A stretch of 64,000 nt of DNA from Limosilactobacillus sp. (lineage in GTDB: Bacteria > Bacillota > Bacilli > Lactobacillales > Lactobacillaceae). Location: NCBI RefSeq assembly GCF_022482365.1, contig NZ_JAKVPE010000001.1, forward strand, positions 1,426,001 through 1,490,000, read 5' to 3'. Positions 1-7,157 of the stretch are shown here, piece by piece; position 1 is the first letter of the stretch, and every line of letters begins with the position of its first letter. A model generated the notes under the pieces. That model did not search any database, was not told the DNA's origin, and saw nothing but the letters and a program-made list of their open reading frames with translations. A program made the translations under genes and the position numbers.

Positions 1-507
1 ATCGGTCAGCCAATAGTTGATGTGGCGCGTTTCGGCCGGACCGGACTTCCAGAAGCCCTTCATCCCGTCGCCGAAGATGTCAACCTGGGCTTGTTCACCA
101 GCGGTCAGACGATCCGCCGTCGTGGTATTGGCCTGTCCTTCCAGTGGCAGCTTGATGCCGCGCTGTTCAAAAATCTCATTGGTAGCCTTGAGGAAGGGGA
201 AGACCCGGCCAATCCCAAGGTAGGCGACCGCCTGGTAGACGATTTCCTTGATCTCGACCGGGGTCAGGCCAAAGTTCATTGCTGCCGGAACCATGGCCTT
301 AAATTCGTCAATCCCCTGACAGCCGAGCAGCGTTGCCAAAATCGTCATGAAGCGGGTCTTGCCATCTAGGTCGTCGTGGTTGACCACCTCATCGAAGGCA
401 AAGTTGTCGAAGCGTTCGATAAACTCAGGGTCGGTCCGCTTGAAGTCGGACTGGTAGCCCGGAAACATCTTTTCGTGGTATGCCTGTGCGTTTTTACTAA
501 TTGCCAT
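1..507 (-). CDS. Carboxymuconolactone decarboxylase family protein (partial)
   Basis: The frame is open from an ATG at 507 to the window edge (169 codons), so the C-terminus is missing. The N-terminus reads MAISKNAQAYHEKMFPGYQ. Residues about 50-110 carry the CMD-fold pattern: a helix with GKTRFMTILATLLGCQ, then AAMNFGLTPVEIKEIVYQ and AYLGIGRVFPFL. Related lactobacillus proteins usually have two CMD repeats; the second begins after the TTADRLTAGE linker and is cut. The family includes AhpD-like peroxidase partners and small-molecule decarboxylases, so the substrate is unknown. It is divergent from the MerR-type promoter at 645-675, which could control it too. Confidence 0.85.
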   Translation of the reverse strand, partial: MAISKNAQAYHEKMFPGYQSDFKRTDPEFIERFDNFAFDEVVNHDDLDGKTRFMTILATLLGCQGIDEFKAMVPAAMNFGLTPVEIKEIVYQAVAYLGIGRVFPFLKATNEIFEQRGIKLPLEGQANTTTADRLTAGEQAQVDIFGDGMKGFWKSGPAETRHINYWLTD

Positions 508-644
508 TGTTGATCTCTCCCTTGTTAGTCAATGTTTCGTTCTGATTGATTGTCTATATGATAGCGGGAACGCGCGGCCAGACCAATTCCGCTTTTTGAT
601 GGTTTGGATAAGAAAAACTTATTGAAGATTTTCAGCCGGAACAG

Positions 645-675
645 TTGACTTAGAGTTTACTCTAAGTAGTACGAT
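645..675 (+). promoter_or_regulatory. MerR-type promoter/operator with 19-bp spacer
   Basis: TTGACT (645-650) and TACGAT (670-675) are separated by 19 bp. The spacer holds a perfect dyad CTTAGAGT-TT-ACTCTAAG at 649-666. An over-long spacer with a central dyad is the hallmark of MerR-family activated promoters, and this dyad resembles sites of the aldehyde/thiol-responsive MerR regulators. No merR gene is visible in the window. Confidence 0.8.
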
Positions 676-699
676 CATTCGTGAATCAAAGGAGGTACC

Positions 700-987
700 A
701 TGATGATCCTATTGGGAATTGGCCAGGGTCTAGCGTTCAGCCTACAGACTAGCTCCGGGGTGGCAAATGCGGGCCCGGCGATTGCCGGCTCCGCGTCCGG
801 GGTCGTCAACGTCGTCCACCAACTCGGCAGCTCCGTGGGGATGTCGATCACGGTGGCCCTGACCAGTGGAATTGCTTCCCGATCGGCTGCTTACAACACG
901 GCTGTGTTAATCATGCTGGTGATCGCGCTGATCTCGCTGGCCGCTTGCTTTAACGTCGCCCGGGTAACACGGAAGGCTGCTAAATGA
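700..987 (+). pseudogene. MFS transporter C-terminal remnant
   Basis: 95 codons with an AAAGGAGG ribosome site in front of ATGATG. The protein is two or three membrane segments resembling the last helices of a DHA2-type drug:H+ antiporter: GPAIAGSASGVVNVVHQLGS is typical of the penultimate helices, followed by a basic tail RVTRKAAK. Full transporters have about 450-480 residues, so roughly 80% is missing. A complete MerR-type promoter and ribosome site lie directly upstream, which suggests an internal deletion that fused the original 5' region to the 3' end. It could be expressed, but not as a working transporter. Confidence 0.7.
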
Positions 988-993
988 AAACAA

Positions 994-1034
994 CCCTCAA
1001 GCGCAACTATTCATTGCGCCTGAGGGCTTTCTTA
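994..1034 (+). terminator. Rho-independent terminator
   Basis: Stem 994-1006 (CCCTCAAGCGCAA) pairs with 1014-1026 (one G-U pair), followed by CTTTCTTA. It ends the MFS remnant transcript and overlaps the last codons of the convergent LysR gene. Confidence 0.75.
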
Positions 1035-1916
1035 TTTCTGAAATTGTTCCGCCAGCTTGTCGGCGAAGGCCTCGATGTAATAGCCCGAGTTGTCTTTCTT
1101 CCAATAGGCGTAGTACTTCTGGTGCAGCGGGCGCTTGCCGTTGTAGAGCGGGAGGATCCGCGAGAGCTGCGGGTCGATCAGGTCCTTCGTCCGGCCGTTA
1201 ACCAAGATGTATCCCTGGTTGGCCACGACCAGCGCCTGGGCCTCGCCAAAGGTGCTGACCACCCGGAAGGCGCTGTGGATCCCCAGGATATCCCGGTAGT
1301 AGTCCTCCTCTTCCCCCGCCTGCTGGGGATTGACCACCAGAATGCACGGCAGGTCAGCCAGCTCCGCCGTGGTGATCTTTTCCCGGTCGGCAAACTTGCT
1401 CGAACTGACCACCGCCATGAAGTCGGTCTCCGTCAGCAGGCGGTTGTTGTACTCGTCCGACAGTGCCCGCCGTTGGTCGGAGAAGTTCAGATCGACCCGA
1501 TCGGACCGCAGCAGCTTGAACAGCTCCTCGTGCATCCCGCTGGTGATCTTGACCTCCACGTTCGGGTACTGCTTGGAAAATTCGGCCAGGGCCTGGAGAA
1601 ACTCCTGGGTGCCAAAGTTGCGCAGGTAGCCCAGGTGCAGGACGTACTGCTCACTGCCCCTGGCGATCCGCTGGGTTTCGGCCCTGAGCTGATCAAGCTG
1701 CTTGACGATCTGCTGAGCCTGGCGGTAGAAATATTCGCCGGCCGGGGTCACGGTGAAGCTGCGGCCCTTGCGCTCCAGCAGTTTCACACCCAAGTTGTTC
1801 TCCAGCTCCTTGACCTGCTGGGAAATCGCCGATTGGGAAATGTTGTTGTCCAGAGCGGCCGCGGTGAAGCTGTGGCGGTCCACCACCGCGATAAAGTAGC
1901 GCATCTGTTGGTCCAT
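1032..1916 (-). CDS. LysR family transcriptional regulator
   Basis: 294 residues from ATG 1916, preceded by GGAAGGAAAGTGAG; an upstream in-frame ATG lacks a ribosome site. The N-terminal winged HTH (about residues 5-65) shows FTAAALDNNISQSAISQQVKEL and the wing LLERKGRSFTVTPAGEYF. The remaining about 200 residues are the periplasmic-binding-like effector domain. Length is normal. It is transcribed divergently from nothing obvious, so its target may be its own promoter (dyad at 1996-2015) or the adjacent TMEM175 gene. The effector cannot be told from sequence. Confidence 0.9.
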   Translation of the reverse strand: MDQQMRYFIAVVDRHSFTAAALDNNISQSAISQQVKELENNLGVKLLERKGRSFTVTPAGEYFYRQAQQIVKQLDQLRAETQRIARGSEQYVLHLGYLRNFGTQEFLQALAEFSKQYPNVEVKITSGMHEELFKLLRSDRVDLNFSDQRRALSDEYNNRLLTETDFMAVVSSSKFADREKITTAELADLPCILVVNPQQAGEEEDYYRDILGIHSAFRVVSTFGEAQALVVANQGYILVNGRTKDLIDPQLSRILPLYNGKRPLHQKYYAYWKKDNSGYYIEAFADKLAEQFQK

Positions 1917-1995
1917 TGATCTCACTTTCCTTCCGTGCTCGTTCATGGTTCCATTGTACCCCATCGAACAGCCACCAAGACAAGTAACAAGTCAC

Positions 1996-2015
1996 AATGT
2001 TTCCCGTGGAACATT
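1996..2015. promoter_or_regulatory. Dyad upstream of lysR, possible operator
   Basis: AATGTT-N8-AACATT forms a 20-bp dyad with 16 symmetric positions, 80-99 bp upstream of the LysR start. A TACAAT -10-like hexamer for the lysR gene lies at 1958-1953 on the minus strand. Position and symmetry fit a LysR binding site; the assignment is inference. Confidence 0.45.
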
Positions 2016-2016
2016 T

Positions 2017-2045
2017 TAAAAGCAGGGCGCCGTGAAACGTCCTGC
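2017..2045 (-). terminator. Terminator after the TMEM175-like gene
   Basis: On the minus strand GCAGG (2045-2041) pairs with CCTGC (2026-2022) around an imperfect inner stem, followed by TTTTAA. Confidence 0.55.
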
Positions 2046-2065
2046 CGTTTTGCATTTTTAACAAT

Positions 2066-2641
2066 TTACTCCATCCGGTGCTTGAGCTGGTTCGGGATGA
2101 CCAGGCAGAGCAGGGTCACCAGAACCGAGTAGAGCATTGCCGGTGGCCACACCGTCAGTGTCAGAATCAGGCCGACCACTTTGATGAGGACGTCGGGAAC
2201 GATCCAACCACGGCTGCGCTCCTTCAGCCATTCTCCGTACGACTTCTTGCCATCAGCCTTGGCGACCGAGGCGTACATGTTGGTGTTGGCGAAGGTAATC
2301 AGAAGGACAACGATCCCGTAGAAGGTCTGGGCGCCAACGTCATCGTAGTGGGCTGACATGATGCTCGTCGCGTACGGAAAGAGCGAGGAGAAGAAGAGCA
2401 TGATCAGCGTTGCCCAGAGGGTCCCGGTCGTCACCCGCTTGATGTGGTACCACTCGTTGTGCATGTTGATCCACATCGCTCCGAGCCAGAAGAAGGAGAT
2501 CGCGTAGGCCATGTAATTCGGCCACAGTTTTAAGAAGCCTGCAAGCGTCGTGTGTTCCGGCTTTTCCAGTTCTAACACCAGGATCGTAATAATAATTGCC
2601 AGCACCGCATCGGCGAAGGCAGCCAGTCGGTCTTTGTTCAT
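2066..2641 (-). CDS. TMEM175/DUF1211-family membrane protein
   Basis: 191 residues from ATG 2641 with AAGGTGG eight bases upstream. The first helix has RLAAFADAVLAIIITILVLE, matching the F-(S/A)-D signature of bacterial TMEM175-type potassium channels. About six hydrophobic segments follow with no large soluble domain, as expected for this family. Channel function is inferred from the family. It stands alone with its own terminator. Confidence 0.85.
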   Translation of the reverse strand: MNKDRLAAFADAVLAIIITILVLELEKPEHTTLAGFLKLWPNYMAYAISFFWLGAMWINMHNEWYHIKRVTTGTLWATLIMLFFSSLFPYATSIMSAHYDDVGAQTFYGIVVLLITFANTNMYASVAKADGKKSYGEWLKERSRGWIVPDVLIKVVGLILTLTVWPPAMLYSVLVTLLCLVIPNQLKHRME

Positions 2642-2690
2642 TGTTAGCACCACCTTGTTAGTTTTACCTTATTCTAACATAGAGGGGCAA

Positions 2691-2719
2691 TTAAAAAGAG
2701 CATCCGCGTGAGATGCTCT
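2691..2719 (-). terminator. Rho-independent terminator
   Basis: AGAGCATC (2697-2704) and GATGCTCT (2712-2719) form a perfect 8-bp stem. Read on the minus strand it ends in TTTTTAA and terminates the CDF-like gene. Confidence 0.8.
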
Positions 2720-2744
2720 GATTAGTTAAATTAGCAGCAGAAAG

Positions 2745-3341
2745 CTAACCCCGCACACCTTCAAGCCCCTCTTTAACAATGAAGAAGACCAGCAGGAGTG
2801 AGAAAACGCTGTCCGACCACCACCAGCCTTGCCAAATTGTCAGGAGGTTGCCGACCAGGACCGCGGCCGCAGTGTAGGCACAGGTCAGGTTGCACATGGC
2901 ATCTTCTTTGAGCGCGGCCGAGTTGACCTCCCCGGCGACCCGCAGCTTGATCATCATCAGGATCGGCATGCAGATCAGCGAGGCCAGGGCCATCAGGGTG
3001 CCGGCCAGGCTGCTCTCCGCTCCCTGGTGGGCTAGCAGATTATAACCCGAGGTCAGAACGATGTAGACCGCCAGCGCCAGCAGGCACCAGCCCACGATTC
3101 GGCTGGCTCGGCGTTCGATCCTGGCCACCTCCTCAGCAGGCCGTCGAAAGCCGACAATTAGCCGCCACAGCAGGGCCCCACCGGAGATGATCTCCAGCAG
3201 GCTGTCCAGGCCAAAGGCGATCAGCAGCAGCGAATGGGCCTGCAGCCCAGAGAAAAAGCCGACGAGAAACTCGAAAACCATCCAGGCGATCGAAAAGAGC
3301 TCGACGGTGATTCCCCGCCGGTAAGGATTGATGGTTGACAT
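2745..3341 (-). CDS. Short cation-efflux (CDF-like) membrane protein
   Basis: 198 residues from ATG 3341 (an upstream TTG has no clear ribosome site). About five or six membrane segments are seen. The early helix AHSLLLIAFGLDSLLEIISG and the later LKEDAMCNLTCAYTAAA match the paired metal-site helices of the CDF family, although the usual HxxxD pairs are replaced. The cytoplasmic C-terminal domain of typical CDF proteins (about 290 residues) is absent. It may belong to a compact CDF-like branch with altered or no metal specificity. Confidence 0.75.
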   Translation of the reverse strand: MSTINPYRRGITVELFSIAWMVFEFLVGFFSGLQAHSLLLIAFGLDSLLEIISGGALLWRLIVGFRRPAEEVARIERRASRIVGWCLLALAVYIVLTSGYNLLAHQGAESSLAGTLMALASLICMPILMMIKLRVAGEVNSAALKEDAMCNLTCAYTAAAVLVGNLLTIWQGWWWSDSVFSLLLVFFIVKEGLEGVRG

Positions 3342-3421
3342 TAAATTCCACTTCTTCCGCAAGTTAATGTGAATATTCTAGTAGTTTTGGCCGAATAGTT
3401 CAAATCCGTACTGCCGCTGAC

Positions 3422-3464
3422 AAAAAACGCCGCACAATTGCTAGCACGTGGCTAACCGTTGTGT
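3422..3464 (-). terminator. Terminator of the DUF915 hydrolase operon
   Basis: On the minus strand CACAA...TAGC pairs with GCTA...TTGTG, and the hairpin is followed by GCGTTTTTTG. Confidence 0.65.
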
Positions 3465-3476
3465 GACACTTTCAAT

Positions 3477-4343
3477 TTAATTCTTCAAAAACTGGGCAAT
3501 CGCTTGGGCCACCGCCGGATTATACCGGGTCAAAGCACTGTGCTGGGCAAGCGGCCCGCGAAATTCACGTTCCTGGTAGGTCCCCGTGATTCCGGCGAAG
3601 TCCTGGCGCAAGCCCTGGGCACTTTCGTGACTGACCGCACCGTCGCTCGGTTTCCCCTGGTAGGTTCCGTAGATGTTGAGGTCGCTGAAGTGCGCGCCAT
3701 TGAATGGTGAGTGCCGGCCCTCGTACCATTGCTGGTCGGCCCTCATCTCTTTGACATAGGTCGCAAATCCCCCGGTCTGGTGCTCCCTAAATTCGCGATC
3801 TTGCGCGCGATCAGTGTTGACGCACGAGGCAATGTCGACCAGCTTATTAACCCTGGCTGGCCCATCCCGGTGGGTCGCCAGGTAGTAAACAATGGCGTTG
3901 TTCCCGTAGGAGTGAGCCACGGCGTTGAAGCGCTCCACCCCGTACTTTTGATGCAGGTGGTTGACGATCGTGCCGATCCATCCCGCCGCAACGTGGTAGT
4001 CCCCCTCATGATTGTTAGCAAAAATCACCTGAACCAGGGGCTGGCCATCACCCTGGTGCCACCGACCAGTGTATTTGACCTTGCCGTTTGGTGAAACCGT
4101 CGCCCGAATGGAACGCTGGCCATAGCCATCCGCCGCAATCCGCCGAATCAGCATGTTGCTGGACCGCGCATTGCCGCCAAAACCATGGATAAAGAGCGTC
4201 GGCACTGGTCGCCCGTGTGATTGACCGGGCCGACTTCCCGAAAGCGCCGGGGTTCCGATCCCAAAGAAGCCGGACAGATAGGTGAGCGCCAGCACCACCG
4301 CGGCCATCACAACAATCAGCGCCCTTTTGCCACCCTTCGTCAT
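3477..4343 (-). CDS. DUF915-family alpha/beta hydrolase, membrane-anchored or secreted
   Basis: 288 residues from ATG 4343 (GCGAGG upstream). Residues 8-30 form a hydrophobic signal or anchor. The mature part has TLFIHGFGGNARSS (oxyanion-hole HGF motif) and the nucleophile elbow NAVAHSYGNNA, with Ser in A-H-S-Y-G. These features match the DUF915 family of cell-surface hydrolases in lactobacilli. The substrate is unknown. It is the last gene of a minus-strand run cupin, flavodoxin, SDR, hydrolase with short gaps, so co-transcription is likely. Confidence 0.85.
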   Translation of the reverse strand: MTKGGKRALIVVMAAVVLALTYLSGFFGIGTPALSGSRPGQSHGRPVPTLFIHGFGGNARSSNMLIRRIAADGYGQRSIRATVSPNGKVKYTGRWHQGDGQPLVQVIFANNHEGDYHVAAGWIGTIVNHLHQKYGVERFNAVAHSYGNNAIVYYLATHRDGPARVNKLVDIASCVNTDRAQDREFREHQTGGFATYVKEMRADQQWYEGRHSPFNGAHFSDLNIYGTYQGKPSDGAVSHESAQGLRQDFAGITGTYQEREFRGPLAQHSALTRYNPAVAQAIAQFLKN

Positions 4344-4360
4344 CAATCCTCGCTTCTTTC

Positions 4361-5104
4361 TTAGTTCATCAGCTTGTAGCCACCGTCAATCTTAATCACT
4401 TCACCGTCGATAAAGGCGGCATCGTCGCTGGCAAGGAAGGCCACCAGCTTAGCCACCTCTTCCGGCTTAGCCAGCCGCCCCTTACAGGTCTTGGCCTGCT
4501 GGTAGTCCAAAAGGTCCTGCGGCAGGTCCTTGTTCATGTCGGTCGCCACCCAGCCCGGGCAGACGCAGTTGACGTTGACGTCCGGCTGGTACTGGAGGGC
4601 ACTGTTCTTCGTCAGGTTGATCAGGGCCGCCTTGGAGGCATCGTACTCCGCGCTCTCGGGATTGTAGGTCGTCATGACGTCGATCGTTGCGATGTTGACG
4701 ATCTTCCCATACTTGTTCTTAGCCATTTCCGGCGCCAGAAGCTGGGTTAAAAGGAATGGGGCGTAGAGGTTGACTTGCATTGACTTTTCCCAGTCCGCCA
4801 GCTTTTTATCTTCAAACTTGCCATAGAGGGCGATTCCGGCGTTGTTGACCAAAACGTCAACCCGTCCGAATTCCTGCAGGGCCGTGGCAGCGAGGCGCCG
4901 AACAGCGGCTTCCTTTGATAAATCGGCCTGAATGGCTAGGGCCCGGACGCCATACTTGGCGCTGACCTCCTGCTTCACGGCTTCGGCCATGGTCTGGTTA
5001 TGGACGTAGTTAATGATGACGTCATCGCCACGGGAAGCAAATTCTTCAATCTCGGCCTTGCCCATCCCCCGGCTCGATCCGGTTACTAATACGACACGCT
5101 TCAT
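4361..5104 (-). CDS. SDR family oxidoreductase (FabG-like)
   Basis: 247 residues, a normal length for a classical short-chain dehydrogenase. Visible motifs are the cofactor loop TGSSRGMG, NNAG at about residue 90, and the active-site YDASK. The catalytic Ser of the N-S-Y-K tetrad appears to be Thr (KIVNIATID). The C-terminal PGWVATDM and IDGGYKLMN are FabG-like. It lies 11 bp downstream of the flavodoxin gene. The substrate is unknown; the fatty-acid FabG role is unlikely outside a fab cluster. Confidence 0.88.
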   Translation of the reverse strand: MKRVVLVTGSSRGMGKAEIEEFASRGDDVIINYVHNQTMAEAVKQEVSAKYGVRALAIQADLSKEAAVRRLAATALQEFGRVDVLVNNAGIALYGKFEDKKLADWEKSMQVNLYAPFLLTQLLAPEMAKNKYGKIVNIATIDVMTTYNPESAEYDASKAALINLTKNSALQYQPDVNVNCVCPGWVATDMNKDLPQDLLDYQQAKTCKGRLAKPEEVAKLVAFLASDDAAFIDGEVIKIDGGYKLMN

Positions 5105-5115
5105 AATTTTTCCTC

Positions 5116-5682
5116 CTAATCTTGCTTAAAGTTCACTTGGTGCAACCACTGCTGAATCTCGTCGTGCGGTGCCCCAGTATCATCCACCGGCAGGCCCGGC
5201 TTAATCTCGGCTCCCGGCGCCGCCTTCTTGATTAGGCGGACGCTCTTGCCCAGCCGACTCGATGAAAAGGTTGAGAACGGGTAAATATTCTTTCCCCGCA
5301 GGTCATACTGACGCAGGAAGGTTTTGACCACCATTGGGGCTGTGTTGTACCAGATCGGGTAGCCAACAAAAATGTTTTGGTACTGATCCATGTTCTTAAC
5401 CCGCGTCTTAACGGCTGGTGACAAGTGGCCAAAGTACTCCTTACCGGCCCGGGCACTGACCGCCGAATAGCTCTGGGAATAGGGCTTCGCGGGTTCGATC
5501 CGGACGAGGTCGCCGCCGACCTGGCGGTGCAATTCTTCGGCAACCTGCTTAGTGGTCCCGCTGTAAGAGAAGTAAACCACCAGTGTCCGGCCCGGCTTAG
5601 CGGCCGCGTGAACGGGCCGGGCCAAGCCCCAGCTGGCAAGTACCGTCAGCATGGCTGCAACGATTATTTCAAGCCATCTCAT
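5116..5682 (-). CDS. Flavodoxin-like protein with signal peptide
   Basis: 188 residues from ATG 5682; an in-frame GTG at 5691 is the alternative. Residues 1-28 are a signal peptide or anchor (hydrophobic core, then ARPVHAAAKPG). The mature domain starts with TLVVYFSYSGTTKQVAEEL, the FMN phosphate loop, and has YPIWYNTAPMVVKTFL around the isoalloxazine site. Extracytoplasmic flavodoxins of this kind occur in lactobacilli; the electron partner is unknown. A run of ten G (minus strand) occupies the ribosome-site region. Confidence 0.85.
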   Translation of the reverse strand: MRWLEIIVAAMLTVLASWGLARPVHAAAKPGRTLVVYFSYSGTTKQVAEELHRQVGGDLVRIEPAKPYSQSYSAVSARAGKEYFGHLSPAVKTRVKNMDQYQNIFVGYPIWYNTAPMVVKTFLRQYDLRGKNIYPFSTFSSSRLGKSVRLIKKAAPGAEIKPGLPVDDTGAPHDEIQQWLHQVNFKQD

Positions 5683-5690
5683 GCTTCGCA

Positions 5691-5700
5691 CCCCCCCCCC
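5691..5700. repeat. Homopolymeric C10/G10 tract at a translation start
   Basis: Ten consecutive C on the plus strand (G10 on the mRNA strand) lie between the TAG stop of the cupin gene and the flavodoxin start. Slippage here would change spacing or strength of the flavodoxin ribosome site. Confidence 0.9.
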
Positions 5701-6101
5701 TATGGCAGTTGGTCGTAATCCGCATCACTGACCGGGTCACCCCAGGTCGGTTCGCCCTTCGACCAATCTTCGAGCGCCAGGTGGGTAAAGTAGCTGTCCT
5801 TGGCGGCGCCGTGCCAGTGCCAGACGCCGGCCGGGATTTTGACCACGTCGCCCGCAATCAGTCGCTGAGCGGGCTTGCCCTGCTCCTGGTACCAGCCTTC
5901 GCCGTCGGTCACGAAGAGCACCTGTCCGGCAGCATGGCGATGCCAGTTGTTCCGCACGCCCGGCGCAAAGGTGACCGTGTCGGCAAGCATTGGGTAGTCA
6001 AAGCCGAGGATTTCGTGGATCCAGACCGGACCGTTAAAGTGGGGATTCGCGCTGTCCTTTTCGCCAAGGCCAAAGCGCCCCTGGGGAGTCGTCAATTTCA
6101 T
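5700..6101 (-). CDS. Cupin-domain protein
   Basis: 133 residues from ATG 6101 with GAGG seven bases upstream. Both cupin motifs are present: GVRNNWHRHAAGQVLFVTDG (first motif with HxH) and GDVVKIPAGVWHWHGA (second motif). This is the small single-cupin type often found with carboxymuconolactone decarboxylases and aldo-keto reductases in lactobacilli. It is first in the operon and divergent from the MarR gene. Metal-dependent function is inferred; the substrate is unknown. Confidence 0.88.
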   Translation of the reverse strand: MKLTTPQGRFGLGEKDSANPHFNGPVWIHEILGFDYPMLADTVTFAPGVRNNWHRHAAGQVLFVTDGEGWYQEQGKPAQRLIAGDVVKIPAGVWHWHGAAKDSYFTHLALEDWSKGEPTWGDPVSDADYDQLP

Positions 6102-6126
6102 GTTCAAGCCTCATTTCTTTTAGTTG

Positions 6127-6212
6127 TTGCGACAACTGTTTTGATTGACTATTATCCTACACAAGTATTTGGCGAAAGTCAACGATTTTTTCAGAAAAGT
6201 TTTTGCGACAAC
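6127..6212. promoter_or_regulatory. Repeated TTGCGACAAC sites between cupin and marR
   Basis: TTGCGACAAC occurs at 6127-6136 and again at 6203-6212. The first copy sits within a dyad GTTGT-N4-ACAAC (6123-6136) just upstream of the cupin start. Two direct copies between divergent genes fit MarR operators. Confidence 0.6.
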
Positions 6213-6261
6213 AAAGTGCCATTAAACGACTGTATTTAGGGATCTTGATGAGAAAATGCGA

Positions 6262-6289
6262 TTGACAAAGACCAACAATTCGCTAAAAT
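6262..6289 (+). promoter_or_regulatory. marR promoter
   Basis: TTGACA (6262-6267), 16-bp spacer, TAAAAT (6284-6289). The transcription start is expected about 25 bp before the ribosome site GGAGGGG. Confidence 0.75.
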
Positions 6290-6320
6290 AGTTTTATCAA
6301 CAACTTTCAGGAGGGGAACC

Positions 6321-6764
6321 ATGCGTTATCAACTACCCGCAAGTCTCGGCGAACAAATTTATCTCGTCGGGCAAATGGAAAACAAGTACATTCTGACGAA
6401 GCTAAAGGAGCTCCAGCTGACGGCCGACACTGCCACCATCATTAGCTTCGTCAATGACCATCCCGGCACCCGGCAAAAGGAGATTAACCAGGCGCTGAAC
6501 AAGCAGGCGGCAACCGTCACCAACATGATTAAGCGCCTGGAGAAGCGCAACCTGATGATCCGGCGGGTGGATCCCGAGAATTCGCGCGAAAAGCAGTGCT
6601 TCCTGCTCAAGGACGGTTTGGAAATCGTCGACAAGATCGACCAGTCAACCGCCGACGTCAACGCCCTCTTGAAGCCCTGCGTCCTGCCGACCGGGGAAGT
6701 CAATATTCAGCAATTTTTCCAAGCCTTGCTGGAGGCACTGCGTGAACTTGGCGTGGCGGAATAG
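6321..6764 (+). CDS. MarR family transcriptional regulator
   Basis: 147 residues with GGAGGGG ribosome site. The winged HTH spans about residues 30-100: DHPGTRQKEINQALNKQAAT and NMIKRLEKRNLMIRRVDPEN (recognition helix and wing). Length is normal. Two Cys residues (KQCFLL and LKPCVL) could allow thiol sensing as in OhrR-type members, but this is inference. The divergent cupin-flavodoxin-SDR-hydrolase operon is the likely target. Confidence 0.9.
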   Translation: MRYQLPASLGEQIYLVGQMENKYILTKLKELQLTADTATIISFVNDHPGTRQKEINQALNKQAATVTNMIKRLEKRNLMIRRVDPENSREKQCFLLKDGLEIVDKIDQSTADVNALLKPCVLPTGEVNIQQFFQALLEALRELGVAE

Positions 6765-6849
6765 AAGGTATAAGAAAAGAGCGCTAGCACGGGTGCTTTT
6801 GCTTATTCTAGTTGCCTATGACAAAATAACTTTATGAGGAGGGGATGAC

Positions 6850-7074
6850 ATGGAAACTGTTAAAGTAGAGCTTCAAGGAAACGAGACAGTAGTACCAATT
6901 CCAAAATCATTTCAGGTTCAACCGGGAACAGAATTCCGAATTATTAAGGGGAACGATGGCACATTGACACTAATTCCAACGAAACAATCGCCAGCAACCA
7001 TCGAGAAGCTTTTTAAGGACTGGCACGGGAAATATCAAATGCCCGATGATCTCAAGGAATGGGAAAAACTTTAA
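6850..7074 (+). CDS. AbrB/MazE-like antitoxin, orphan
   Basis: 74 residues with GAGGAGGGG upstream. The first about 50 residues form a swapped-hairpin SpoVT-AbrB DNA-binding domain (VVPIPKSFQVQPGTEFRII); the C-terminal tail SPATIEKLFKDWHGKY resembles a toxin-binding extension. No MazF/PemK gene follows: the next 80 bp hold only a terminator before a convergent gene. Its codon use is AT-richer than its neighbours. It may be a solitary antitoxin or a free-standing regulator. Confidence 0.75.
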   Translation: METVKVELQGNETVVPIPKSFQVQPGTEFRIIKGNDGTLTLIPTKQSPATIEKLFKDWHGKYQMPDDLKEWEKL

Positions 7075-7093
7075 AGCTTAAGCCTGAGCAATC

Positions 7094-7124
7094 AAAAAAG
7101 GGCATCTAATTCAGATACCCTTTA
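7094..7124 (-). terminator. Bidirectional terminator
   Basis: AAAGGG-x-ATCT and AGAT-x-CCCTTT pair with one internal mismatch. The minus-strand tail is TTTTTT, so the main use is probably the GNAT gene; it can also end the antitoxin transcript. Confidence 0.65.
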
Positions 7125-7157
7125 ACATTGTCCTCTGTTGTCAAATCAACATTCTAC

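Noticed and set aside
984-1919. 311-codon plus-strand ORF
   Set aside because: It is the antisense shadow of the LysR gene; composition is Arg/Leu/Val-rich and no family pattern is visible.
6769-6805. Terminator after marR
   Set aside because: AGCAC/GTGCT gives only a 5-bp stem with a tiny loop and an interrupted T-tract; not convincing.
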